The notes beneath the pieces were generated by a model. It did no database searches, was not told the origin of the DNA, and saw only the letters and a list, made by a program, of their open reading frames with translations. From NCBI RefSeq assembly GCF_014257025.1, contig NZ_JACMSF010000005.1:62001-126000 (forward strand): a stretch of DNA of 64,000 bases, given 5' to 3'. How positions within the stretch are numbered: the first letter of the stretch is position 1; each line of letters starts with the position of its first letter. The position numbers were made by a program, and so were the translations under genes. This stretch comes from Streptomyces cupreus. Lineage in GTDB: Bacteria; Actinomycetota; Actinomycetes; Streptomycetales; Streptomycetaceae. Positions 29,644 through 38,047 of this stretch are shown piece by piece.

Positions 29644-31455
29644 TCAGTCCTGGGTGCGGCGGGAGCGGGTGAACCGCACCGCGGCCCAGCCGAGTGCGGT
29701 GAGGGCCGCGGCCGCCCCGGCGAGGGTGCCGATGCCCGCGGCGCCGGTCAGGGCGAGGTTGCCCGAGTCGCCCTGGGTGTCGGTGCCCCCGGTGCTGTCA
29801 GAGCCGCCGGTCGTGGCGTCGGACGTGCCGGAGGGGCTCGGGGACGGGGAGGGGGTCGCGTCCTCCTCGGTCACCTCGACGGTGAAGCGGATCCCGGCGT
29901 CTCCGGCCGACGCGAGGACGTTGTACGTGCCCGGCTCCTCGCCCGCGACCAGCTCGGTGGCGGAGGCCTCGCCATCGGCGTCGGTGGTGACGCTCACGGA
30001 GTCCTCGTCGCCCTCGAAGGCCGGGGCGCCCTCCGCCTCGCTCTCCACGGTGAACTCCACCTCGGTGTCCGCCGCCGGAGCGCCGTTCTTGGTCACCTTG
30101 ACGGTCAGCGGCTCTGCGAAGGCGTCCCCGGGCTCGGCCTGCTGCTCGTCGCCGTCCTTGATCTCGATGGCGTGGCTCGTCTGCCCGACGTGGGCGGTGA
30201 AGGTCGTGGAGGCGCTCCCGGACGTGGCCCGGACCGTGAAGGTGCCCTCCTTCTCGCCGGTGATGACGGAGGGGGATGCGGCGCGGCCCTGAGCGTCCGT
30301 GCGCACCTCGGTGGGGAAGTCCTCCCACTTCACGCCGAGGCCGTCCGGGTCCTCCAGGGTGAACTTCACCTTCTGCTCGGCCAGCGGCTCGCCGTCCTTG
30401 TCGCGGGCCACGACCACCATCGGGTCGGAGACATTGATCGGGAGGATGGTCTGGTCGTCGCCGGACTCCCGCGTCAGCTCGTTCACCACGGGTGCGCCCT
30501 TGGGGTCCTTCCACTGGAGGACCACACGGCCGTCGCCGCCGATCTGGTTGGGGCCGCCCTCGCCGACGCCGGAGAGGACCGGGGACAGCTCTCCGTACGG
30601 ATCGGCCGACCAGAACGGGTCGTCCTTCGCCGGCGGAACGGATGTGCTGCTGCTCAGCATGCGGACGTCGGACATGCGCTCCGGGTCGGCGTAGCTGGAA
30701 CCGCCACCGCCGCTGCCCGAGTCGCCCGCCGCGTTCTTGCCGGCGCCACCGCCACCGCCCGCGTAGCCACCGCCGCCACCGCCCGCCTGGGCGCCGCCGT
30801 CACCGCCGGCGCCGCCCTGCGCGTGATCGGCGCCTGCCGTGCCGCCCTCGCCGCCGACCGCGCCGCCCGTGGCACCCTTCGCGCCCTTGCCGCCGAGGTC
30901 CTTCTCAAGGGCGTCCAGGCCGTCCGGAGCGCCGCCGCTTCCGGCGCGACCGTGTGCCATGACGCCCATACCGCCGCCCCCGCCGCCGGCGGCGATGAAC
31001 AGGGCGGAACCGTCGGCCGCGCGGACTCCGGAGCTCGAACCGCCCTTCCCACCCCAGGTTCCGGAACCGGGCTTGCCGCCGAGAGCGTCCCCGAAGAGCT
31101 TGCGGCCGCCGCCGTACCAGCCGCCCACCTTCACGGTCAGGTGCTCGCCGGGGGTGACCTCGAGCGAGCCGGCCACGTACGCGCCCGCGCCGCCGTTGGC
31201 GAAGGGGTTGCCGTCGCCGCCCATGCCCCAGGCCCGGACGTCCAACTCCTCCACCCCGGCCGGGACCTGGAAGTCCACGGCCGCGCCGGTGTGGTCGTAG
31301 ATCCGGCAGTGGGTGAAGCCCTCCGTCGGGTCGCACGGCCTGGACTCGGCCGCGGCGGCCGGCCAGACGCCCCCGACTCCCAGACTGCCCACCAGCAGTG
31401 CGGCCGCACCCACGGCGCGCGTGCCCCGGCGCAGCGCGAAAGAACGTCTGTTCAT
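29644..31455 (-). CDS. Sortase-anchored (LAXTG) Gly-rich surface protein with Ig-like domains
   Basis: 603 aa. The N-terminus MNRRSFALRRGTRAVGAAAL plus a hydrophobic stretch ending PAAAAES is a signal peptide. A domain of about 100 residues is followed by a very Gly-rich region (about 120-260, GGGGGGYAGGGGGAG) resembling outer glycine-rich structural proteins. Two to three Ig-like (invasin or Big-type) modules follow from about residue 320, with K-x-T-x-E-V-x-F strands and DAQGRAAS/DADGEAS turns. Then come a Pro/Ser/Thr spacer, the sortase motif LALTG (567-571), a hydrophobic helix and RRTQD. LAXTG is the substrate motif of streptomycete class E sortases. It should be covalently wall-linked; the partner is unknown. 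Confidence 0.8.
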   Translation of the reverse strand: MNRRSFALRRGTRAVGAAALLVGSLGVGGVWPAAAAESRPCDPTEGFTHCRIYDHTGAAVDFQVPAGVEELDVRAWGMGGDGNPFANGGAGAYVAGSLEVTPGEHLTVKVGGWYGGGRKLFGDALGGKPGSGTWGGKGGSSSGVRAADGSALFIAAGGGGGGMGVMAHGRAGSGGAPDGLDALEKDLGGKGAKGATGGAVGGEGGTAGADHAQGGAGGDGGAQAGGGGGGYAGGGGGAGKNAAGDSGSGGGGSSYADPERMSDVRMLSSSTSVPPAKDDPFWSADPYGELSPVLSGVGEGGPNQIGGDGRVVLQWKDPKGAPVVNELTRESGDDQTILPINVSDPMVVVARDKDGEPLAEQKVKFTLEDPDGLGVKWEDFPTEVRTDAQGRAASPSVITGEKEGTFTVRATSGSASTTFTAHVGQTSHAIEIKDGDEQQAEPGDAFAEPLTVKVTKNGAPAADTEVEFTVESEAEGAPAFEGDEDSVSVTTDADGEASATELVAGEEPGTYNVLASAGDAGIRFTVEVTEEDATPSPSPSPSGTSDATTGGSDSTGGTDTQGDSGNLALTGAAGIGTLAGAAAALTALGWAAVRFTRSRRTQD

Positions 31456-31679
31456 GAACCCCTCCAGTGCAGAACACAGCCCCCTGGGGCGTGTGAAGAG
31501 CGGTAGGGAGCGAGATTCCCCTGTCTCGTCCGGGCCCTTGAAAAGAAAGAAGGACCGTGAGCATCATCCCCACCCGGCAGCGGCTATTTTACTGTCACAC
31601 CAGTCGCATTGGACACTTGAATTGCGAACGTCTTTGCGGAGCAGGGGGGTTGGGGCATTGTTGCCAGTGGGGAGTCACC

Positions 31680-33104
31680 TTGAGTAAGGGAAGCAAGCAT
31701 TCGGGGCCGGTGGGCAGACGCTCGGCATTGCGGGTCATGGGGCTCGGGGGTCTGGTCACGGTCGGCGGGATAGGGGCACTGGCCACCGCGGACGCCGCGC
31801 CGGCCGAGGGCCTGGGGGTGCCGCCGTACGCGCCGACCGGACGGCGGCCGCGCTATCGCCGGGCGACCTGGAGCCAGCAGTTCCAGTCGGGGCACGGCTG
31901 GACGGCGGGCGGCGCGGGGACCGGCTCGTCGAACCCGGTGGACACTGAGTTCTTCACCCGGGGCACGTCCTCGGCCCGGGTGACCACCGCGGGCAGCGGC
32001 GTGCAGTCGTACATACGCAAGACCGGTATGACCGCCATGGACCTCAGCGGCAAGATGATCCGGCTGATCTTCCGGGTCACGGACACCGCCCACCTCGGCA
32101 GGATCGTCTTCTACCTCGGCAGCTCCGCTCTGAAGAACGCCTTCAGCTGGCGGGTGCACACCCATTCGGCGACCGGGGCCAACTACGTGCAGTCCGGGGA
32201 GTGGGTGACGGTCCATCTGCAGTGGGCCGACGTGAGCGGCGCCTCCGGCACGTACAGCCTCTCCGCCACGGGCGAACCGTCCGTGCGGACGGGCTTCACC
32301 GACATGTCGTTCGCGGTCTACGACGATGCGGCGGCCCCGGTGACGTACCACCTTCAGGCGGTCGAGCTGGTGCCCGACACCGAGTCCGTGTTCCCCAAGG
32401 GCGTCGTGTCCATCACCTTCGACGACTCGCACAAGTCGGTGCACGACCTCGCCCGCCCGGTCATGGACCCGTACGGCATGCCGGGCACGCTCTACAACAT
32501 CGCCGACGCGATCGGCACCGGATCCTTCGTGAACCTCGCGCAGATGCGCTCGCTCCAGGACTCCTCCGGCTGGGAGATGGCCGGGCACGCCTACGCCAAC
32601 GCCACGCACACGGCGAGTTACCCCAAACTCACCGCCCAAGAGGTCGACGCGGATTTCGCGAAGCTGCGGGAATGGCTCGTCGGCAACGGATTCACGAGTG
32701 AGCACTTCGCTTATCCGCACGGCGCATTTCAGAAGACCACCGACGGAGTGCCCGTCGATGTGCTCGCCACCCGCCACTTCAGCACCGCGCGCTCGATCAT
32801 TTCCGAGACCATCGAGAGCTTTGCGCCGGCCATGCCGTACCGGCTGAAAGCACTGACCGGAATCACCGATGGAACGGGAATCGGCGGCACCGCGCTGAGC
32901 AAGGTGATCGGCGCGGGCGGAGCGTTGGACCGCTGTGCCGGCAGCGGCAGTTGGCTGATCCTGTGCCTCCACAAGATCGTCGCCGGTACGCCGGCGGCGA
33001 GCACCGAGATCAGCCAGGCCGGTCTTCGCACGCTGATGGCGGAGATCGACAAGCGCGAGATCGAGGTGCTCACCGTCCAGGAGGCGATGGCGTACTACAG
33101 CTGA
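31680..33104 (+). CDS. Secreted polysaccharide deacetylase (NodB-type), Tat signal
   Basis: 474 aa from a TTG at 31680 with GGGGAG 6 nt upstream; the frame is open further upstream but that part looks like noncoding sequence. The N-terminus carries a twin-arginine signal (GRRSALRVMGLGGLVTVGGI) ending ADAAPAEG. Residues about 50-230 form a beta-sandwich-like region, perhaps carbohydrate-binding. The deacetylase domain begins at VVSITFDDSHKS, whose Asp-Asp is the metal and catalytic pair; GHAYANATH supplies the two His ligands and HFAYPHGAF the later motif. Enzymes of this type remove N- or O-acetyl groups from chitin, peptidoglycan or exopolysaccharide. It converges on the hyaluronan-synthase-like gene with 3 nt between stops, so a role in modifying that polymer is likely but inferred. 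Confidence 0.85.
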   Translation: MSKGSKHSGPVGRRSALRVMGLGGLVTVGGIGALATADAAPAEGLGVPPYAPTGRRPRYRRATWSQQFQSGHGWTAGGAGTGSSNPVDTEFFTRGTSSARVTTAGSGVQSYIRKTGMTAMDLSGKMIRLIFRVTDTAHLGRIVFYLGSSALKNAFSWRVHTHSATGANYVQSGEWVTVHLQWADVSGASGTYSLSATGEPSVRTGFTDMSFAVYDDAAAPVTYHLQAVELVPDTESVFPKGVVSITFDDSHKSVHDLARPVMDPYGMPGTLYNIADAIGTGSFVNLAQMRSLQDSSGWEMAGHAYANATHTASYPKLTAQEVDADFAKLREWLVGNGFTSEHFAYPHGAFQKTTDGVPVDVLATRHFSTARSIISETIESFAPAMPYRLKALTGITDGTGIGGTALSKVIGAGGALDRCAGSGSWLILCLHKIVAGTPAASTEISQAGLRTLMAEIDKREIEVLTVQEAMAYYS

Positions 33105-33107
33105 CGG

Positions 33108-35063
33108 CTAGCGGCGGTCACCGAACCAGCCGTCGTCCTGGTGCTCCGGGGCGTACGGCTGGTTCTCCGGAGCCCACTGCTGTTGCTGCTGCTGTGGGTA
33201 CGGGCCCTGTGGGTGTTGCGGCTGCTGCGGGATGTGGGGGATGTACGGCTGCTGGGCGTTGCCCTGCTGTCCCTGGTAGGCGTCCTGCTGGCCCTGCCAG
33301 GGGTCGTACGTCTGCTGCGGGTGCTGCTGGGCGTGCTGCTGCTGCGCGTACTGCTGCTGCGCGTACTGCTGCTGGTAGGGGTCCTGCACGTGGCCGGGGT
33401 ACGGCTGCTGATGCTGGGGCTGGGGCGTTCCGTAGCCGTGCGGGGGGACCGGCTGGGGCTGCTGGTGCTGCTGCGGTATGTGCTGCCCCGGCTGGGTCAC
33501 GCCGTTCCATGCCACCTGCTGCTGGGGCGCGTTGCGGCCCATGTCGCGCAGCTCGCCCTGGGTGTGGCCGGTGTAGGCCTGGGCCATGCCGTTGGGGTTG
33601 CGCGGGGAGGCGTGCGGGGCCGTACGGGCCAGGGCGATGCCCTCGAGGCGCATCATCTCGATCGTGGAGGAGACCTGCTGGGACGAGTACTCGTCCTCTT
33701 CCTCGTATACCGCGGACACGTCCTGCTCGTGGTCGCCGGCGACGGAGACCTCGACGCCGCCCTGACGGGTGCCCCAGCTGCCCTTGTGCAGGGTGACCAG
33801 CGCGTAGAAGCGCAGCGGGGTCAGCAGGAACATGCCGAAGCGTTTGATGAAGCCCATGCCGCGGCGTGGGAAGTCCAGGTACCGGACGTTGCGCAGGTAC
33901 CCCATGAGGACCATGAAGAGCAGGTAGTCGCCGATGTGGTTGACGAACCGTTCCGGCTGCATGATCGGCAGGATGACCATGGAGTAGAACATCGCCGAGC
34001 CGAAGACCAGCCACAGCGCGAGTTCCATGCAGGTCAGCCAGAAGGCGGGCCGGTACTTCTTCTGGTGGGTGAAGGCCCACAGGGACTCACGGAAGAAGGA
34101 CTTGTTCCAGCGCACCTGCTGGCGCAGGAAGTGCGGCAGCTTCTCGGGGACGGCGGTGTAGCCGACGGCCGTCTCCTGGAAGACGACCTGGCCCTCCATC
34201 AGGCAGTAGTTCGTCATGCGCCGGTCGTCGCCGAAGACGGCAGGCTTGCCGAGGAACTGCTGGTTGAGGAAGTCCGGAAGATACTTGCGCACCAGGGAGC
34301 CGCGGTACACGGAGAGCGCGCCGCAGCAGCACAGGACCGACTTCAGCCGGGAGTAGGCGGCCCGCTCGAACAGGAACGAGTTGCCGTACCGCAGGTCCTG
34401 AAGGCGCGTGAAGATGTTGCTGTCGTGGTTGAGCGCCAGCACCATGCCCGTGGAGGCCATGATCTTCGGGTTGGCCATGGGCAGCAGCAGCTCACGGACC
34501 GTGTCCCGGGACAGGATCGTGTCCGAGTCCACGCACAGGAACAGGTCGGAGTAGGGCGCCGCCTCGAAGCCGAGGGCGAGGGCCTCGCGCTTGCCCTTGT
34601 TCTCGGGCTGGACGCTGACCGTGTACTTCACGCCCTGCGCCTCGAACTCACGGCGCAGCTTCTTCGCGGCCTTGATGCCGGAGGCGTCGGCGCTGGCGTC
34701 GTCGATGATGTGGATCTCGTTGGGGAGCCGGCTCTGCGCGAGGAGGCTGCGCATGCCCTGCTCGAACATCACCGGGTCCTCGTTGTAGATCGGGATGACC
34801 GCGGTGACCCAGGAGTTGTCCAGGAGCATCAGCTCCTCGCGGTCCGCCTTGGCGGGCCGGTAGAAGAGCGCTCCGAACATCTTCAGGGCGAGCAGGCCGA
34901 GCGCCCCGAACGAGTACAGATGGAGCGAGTCCGGGTCGAGCTTGGTGACGATGACGGCGGCGATGGCGAGGAAGACGAAGTACGAGACCTTCAGATGCCG
35001 TCTGCGCTTGTGTCGGCGGCGGCCGTCGGTGTCGACGGCCGCGGGTATGTAGGTGTCGGTCAC
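33108..35063 (-). CDS. Hyaluronan-synthase-like processive glycosyltransferase (GT2) with Gln/Pro-rich tail
   Basis: 651 aa. Two N-terminal membrane helices, a GT2 catalytic domain with AVIPIYNED, IIDDASADASG, the metal-binding DSDT, CCCGALSVYRG, GDDRRMTNY, and the processivity motif QQVRWNKSFFRES, then further membrane helices and FYALVTLHKGSWGTR. Order and spacing closely match class I hyaluronan synthases such as streptococcal HasA, as I recall them. A tail of about 190 residues rich in Gln, Pro, Tyr and His follows, unusual for this family. The GTG start overlaps the stop of the dehydrogenase gene (GTGA). It should polymerise and export a polysaccharide across the membrane; sugar specificity cannot be read from motifs alone. 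Confidence 0.85.
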   Translation of the reverse strand: MTDTYIPAAVDTDGRRRHKRRRHLKVSYFVFLAIAAVIVTKLDPDSLHLYSFGALGLLALKMFGALFYRPAKADREELMLLDNSWVTAVIPIYNEDPVMFEQGMRSLLAQSRLPNEIHIIDDASADASGIKAAKKLRREFEAQGVKYTVSVQPENKGKREALALGFEAAPYSDLFLCVDSDTILSRDTVRELLLPMANPKIMASTGMVLALNHDSNIFTRLQDLRYGNSFLFERAAYSRLKSVLCCCGALSVYRGSLVRKYLPDFLNQQFLGKPAVFGDDRRMTNYCLMEGQVVFQETAVGYTAVPEKLPHFLRQQVRWNKSFFRESLWAFTHQKKYRPAFWLTCMELALWLVFGSAMFYSMVILPIMQPERFVNHIGDYLLFMVLMGYLRNVRYLDFPRRGMGFIKRFGMFLLTPLRFYALVTLHKGSWGTRQGGVEVSVAGDHEQDVSAVYEEEDEYSSQQVSSTIEMMRLEGIALARTAPHASPRNPNGMAQAYTGHTQGELRDMGRNAPQQQVAWNGVTQPGQHIPQQHQQPQPVPPHGYGTPQPQHQQPYPGHVQDPYQQQYAQQQYAQQQHAQQHPQQTYDPWQGQQDAYQGQQGNAQQPYIPHIPQQPQHPQGPYPQQQQQQWAPENQPYAPEHQDDGWFGDRR

Positions 35064-36331
35064 AGCTTGACCACCTGGGGGTGGTCGGCCGACTTGCCGC
35101 GCGTGTCGAAGAGCAGGCGGCAGCGGTCGGCCAGCGCGTCCAGGTCGAGCTCGCTGTGCTGCTGGAGAAGGATGGTCAGATCGGCTTCGGCCGCACCGGC
35201 GAGGTAGTCCTCGACGCGGGGCACCGAGGTGCCCTCGACGGTCCAGTCCTCGACGCGGGGGTCGTAGTAGACGAGGTCGGCGCCGCGTTCGAGCAGCAGC
35301 TCGGCCACGTCGACCGCGGGACTCTCCCGCTGGTCGGAGATGTCCGGCTTGTAGGTGACGCCGAGCAGGAGGACGCGCGAGCCACGGATCGGCTTGCCCT
35401 GCTTGTTGAGCAGGTCGGCCGCGCGTGAGACGACATGGGCGGGCATCCGCTGGTTGATCTCCTGGGCCAGTTCCACGAACCGGAACGGTATACCGAGCGA
35501 ACGTACCTTGTAAGAAAGGTAGTTCGGGTCGATCGGGATGCAGTGACCGCCGACGCCGGGGCCCGGGAAGAAGGGCGCGAAGCCAAAAGGCTTGCTGGAG
35601 GCGCAGCGGATGGCGTCCCAGAGGTCGACGTCGATCTCGCGGCAGAACATCGCCATCTCGTTGACGAGCGCGATGTTCACGTGCCGGTAGGTGTTCTCCA
35701 ACAACTTGGCCATCTCGGCTTCACGGGTGCCCTTGGCCTCCACCACGCTGCCCACGAAGCGCTCGTACAGCGCGCGGGCCGCCTTGGTGCAGTCGGGGGT
35801 GGTGCCGCCGACGACCTTGGGCGTGTTCTCCAGGCCGTAGGTCGGGTTCCCCGGGTCGATGCGCTCGGGGGAGAAGGCGAGGTAGAAGTCGACGCCCGCC
35901 TTCAGGCCGCCGGCCTCCAGGCGCGGGCGGACGACCTCGTCGGTGGTGCCCGGGTAGGTCGTGGACTCCAGGACGACCAGGGTGCCGGGCTTGAGGTGGG
36001 CCGCGATGTCCGCGACGGCGGAGTCGACCGCGCCGAGGTTGGGCGCGCCGTGCTCGGTCAGCGGGGTGGGCACACAGATCACGACGGCGTCCGCGTCCGC
36101 GATGACCTCGGGCGAGGAGACCGCGCGGAAACCCTGGTCGAGCATGGTGCGCACATCGGCATCGCTGATGTCGTCCACGTGCGACGAACCCGAGGACAGT
36201 CCCCGCACCACGGACTCACTCCGGTCGAGTCCGACGACCCTCAGACCGGAAGCGCTTGCTGCCCGGGCAAGCGGCAGCCCGACATAGCCGAGCCCGATGA
36301 TCACGAGATCGACAGTGGAGTTTCGGTTCAC
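35060..36331 (-). CDS. Nucleotide-sugar 6-dehydrogenase, UDP-N-acetylhexosamine type
   Basis: 423 aa from a GTG at 36331 with GGGAAG 8 nt upstream; a TTG at 36361 is an alternative. The Rossmann motif VIIGLGYVGLPLA is near the start. The catalytic Cys lies in GPGVGGHCIPIDPNYLSYK, and the C-terminal UDP-binding domain starts near VLLLGVTYKPDISDQRESPA. The GGHCIPIDP form is what I know from WbpA-like UDP-GlcNAc dehydrogenases; UDP-glucose dehydrogenases typically have GGSCFPKD. So the product is probably a UDP-HexNAc uronic acid rather than UDP-glucuronate. It is translationally coupled to the synthase downstream and probably supplies its donor sugar. The upstream gap of 290 nt is shared with a divergent glycanase gene. 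Confidence 0.88.
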   Translation of the reverse strand: MNRNSTVDLVIIGLGYVGLPLARAASASGLRVVGLDRSESVVRGLSSGSSHVDDISDADVRTMLDQGFRAVSSPEVIADADAVVICVPTPLTEHGAPNLGAVDSAVADIAAHLKPGTLVVLESTTYPGTTDEVVRPRLEAGGLKAGVDFYLAFSPERIDPGNPTYGLENTPKVVGGTTPDCTKAARALYERFVGSVVEAKGTREAEMAKLLENTYRHVNIALVNEMAMFCREIDVDLWDAIRCASSKPFGFAPFFPGPGVGGHCIPIDPNYLSYKVRSLGIPFRFVELAQEINQRMPAHVVSRAADLLNKQGKPIRGSRVLLLGVTYKPDISDQRESPAVDVAELLLERGADLVYYDPRVEDWTVEGTSVPRVEDYLAGAAEADLTILLQQHSELDLDALADRCRLLFDTRGKSADHPQVVKL

Positions 36332-36621
36332 GGCAATACTTCCCACCCCGGCGCCACCCAAGCCCCCAGCCCGGGCGCACAGTCATCCATCGAATACAGG
36401 AACGAGAAGGCTAACAGTGCCCACACATGTGTTCACACGTCGCACACAGTCGTTTTTGTCACTCGAAAGCGCGTACAACCCTTCGTCATGGTCATGAGTC
36501 GGGTCGTTTGTCGTCGGATTCCGGTCTGAAACCGACCCTGGCGCACGGCGCGGCGACGGGTACCCTCTTGCCGATTCCACATCCGCCGGGCGCACGCCCC
36601 GCGCCCCTGAAGGAGACCCAC

Positions 36622-38043
36622 GTGGCGTCCCGCCGTCAACCCCGCCGTCGCAGTGGCATAGCCCGAGCCTTCAAGGTCCTGCTCGTGGTGGCCGTCCTCG
36701 CCGGCGGCGTCCTGGCCGCCAAGCCGGTGTGGAACCACTTCAACCCGGAGGACCCCGAGCTCACGGTCCGCTACCGGACGGAGACCTCGGCCGAGGCCGA
36801 CGCCGTCCGCCCGTGGCTGGAGGTCTTCAACACCTCCGAGAAGCCGGTCCCGCTGAGCGAGGTCGCCCTGCGGTACTACTTCACCGCCGACGGGGACGCG
36901 TCGTACGGCTTCAACTGCGTGGAAGCGGCGGTCGGTTGCTCGAATCTGACCGGCGCCGTGGTTGCCATGGACGCGCCGCACGAGGGCGCCGATCACTATC
37001 TGGAGCTCGGCTTCACCGAGAAGGCGGGCGTGCTGAAGCCCGGCGCGAACAGCGAGGGTCTGGAGATCCAGCTCTACCGGACCGACCACAAGCCGGTCGA
37101 CCAGGACGGCGACTGGTCCTACGACGCCTCGAAGAAGACGTACCAGAGCTCCGACCGGATCCCCGCCTACAAGCGCGGCGCCCTGGTGTGGGGCGAGGAG
37201 CCCGGCGGCAAGGGCGCCGAGGCCTCGGCCAAGCCCGTGTCCCGGGCCGTGCCCGAGCTGCCCGAGGGCGGGTTCTTCGACGACTTCAACTACCGGGGCC
37301 CGAAGGACACCGCGCTGTTCAAGCACGGCTGGCTGGTGCGCACCAGCGAGGGCGGGCCCGGCATCGAGAGCACGTGGACCACGAAGGGCGTCACGTTCCC
37401 GGGCGACGACGAGGCGCTCGGCGGTCAGGTGCTCAACCTGCGCGCCGCCACCGACGGCACGGAGGCCGGCACCAGGCAGGCGGCCCTCGGCACGAAGGAG
37501 TCCAAGTTCCGCACCGGCACCTACGCGGCCCGGATCCACTTCACCGACAAGCCGACCACCGGTGAGAACGGCGACCACATCAACCAGACGTTCTTCACCA
37601 TCGGCGGCTCGGGCAGCAAGTACGCCGAACTCGACAACGAGTACATGCCGAACGGCGGTTGGGGCGCGCCCGGACCCAAGCTGGACACCACCACCTGGCG
37701 CAACGCCGACGAGGGCGACCGCGTCACCAGCAAGACCGAGAAGAGCATGGCCGGCTGGCACACCATGGTGATCACGGTCGACAAGGAGTCCGTCACCTAC
37801 AGCATCGACGGCAAGACCCTCTACCGCAGCGGCTCGGACTACGCCCCGCGCGCCGACATGGCGATCAACTTCAACACCTGGTTCGTGGACCTGCCGTTCA
37901 CCGGCGACCGGGCCTGGGACATGAAGGTCGACTGGATCTACCACCAGGCCGGCGAGAAGCTCACGGCGAAGGAGGCCGAGGAGGCCGCCAAGGAGTTCCA
38001 GGGCGACGGCGTCGGCTGGTTCGACACGCTGTCCAAGTCCTGA
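36622..38043 (+). CDS. Membrane-anchored or secreted glycanase: CBM3-like plus GH16-like domains
   Basis: 473 aa from a GTG with AAGGAGA 6 nt upstream. A basic N-terminus is followed by one hydrophobic helix (about 15-35), a signal anchor or uncleaved signal. Residues about 45-180 resemble a family 3 cellulose-binding module (LTVRYRTETSA, VPLSEVALRYYFTADGD). The C-terminal domain (about 220-450) resembles the GH16 beta-jelly roll: YAELDNEYMPNGG carries the E-x-D-x-E active-site pattern, and AINFNTWFVDLP is a late strand. It would cleave a beta-glucan or the polymer made by the divergent synthase genes; the substrate is unknown. The last 40 residues are a charged helix ending FDTLSKS. Confidence 0.7.
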   Translation: MASRRQPRRRSGIARAFKVLLVVAVLAGGVLAAKPVWNHFNPEDPELTVRYRTETSAEADAVRPWLEVFNTSEKPVPLSEVALRYYFTADGDASYGFNCVEAAVGCSNLTGAVVAMDAPHEGADHYLELGFTEKAGVLKPGANSEGLEIQLYRTDHKPVDQDGDWSYDASKKTYQSSDRIPAYKRGALVWGEEPGGKGAEASAKPVSRAVPELPEGGFFDDFNYRGPKDTALFKHGWLVRTSEGGPGIESTWTTKGVTFPGDDEALGGQVLNLRAATDGTEAGTRQAALGTKESKFRTGTYAARIHFTDKPTTGENGDHINQTFFTIGGSGSKYAELDNEYMPNGGWGAPGPKLDTTTWRNADEGDRVTSKTEKSMAGWHTMVITVDKESVTYSIDGKTLYRSGSDYAPRADMAINFNTWFVDLPFTGDRAWDMKVDWIYHQAGEKLTAKEAEEAAKEFQGDGVGWFDTLSKS

Positions 38044-38047
38044 GGGG

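Noticed and set aside
33141..35207. 688-codon plus frame opposite the synthase gene
   Set aside because: The minus strand encodes a clear GT2 synthase; the plus translation is low complexity.
35060..36331. Annotation of the dehydrogenase as UDP-glucose 6-dehydrogenase
   Set aside because: The catalytic Cys motif GGHCIPIDP fits the UDP-N-acetylhexosamine branch rather than the GGSCFPKD form of UDP-glucose enzymes.
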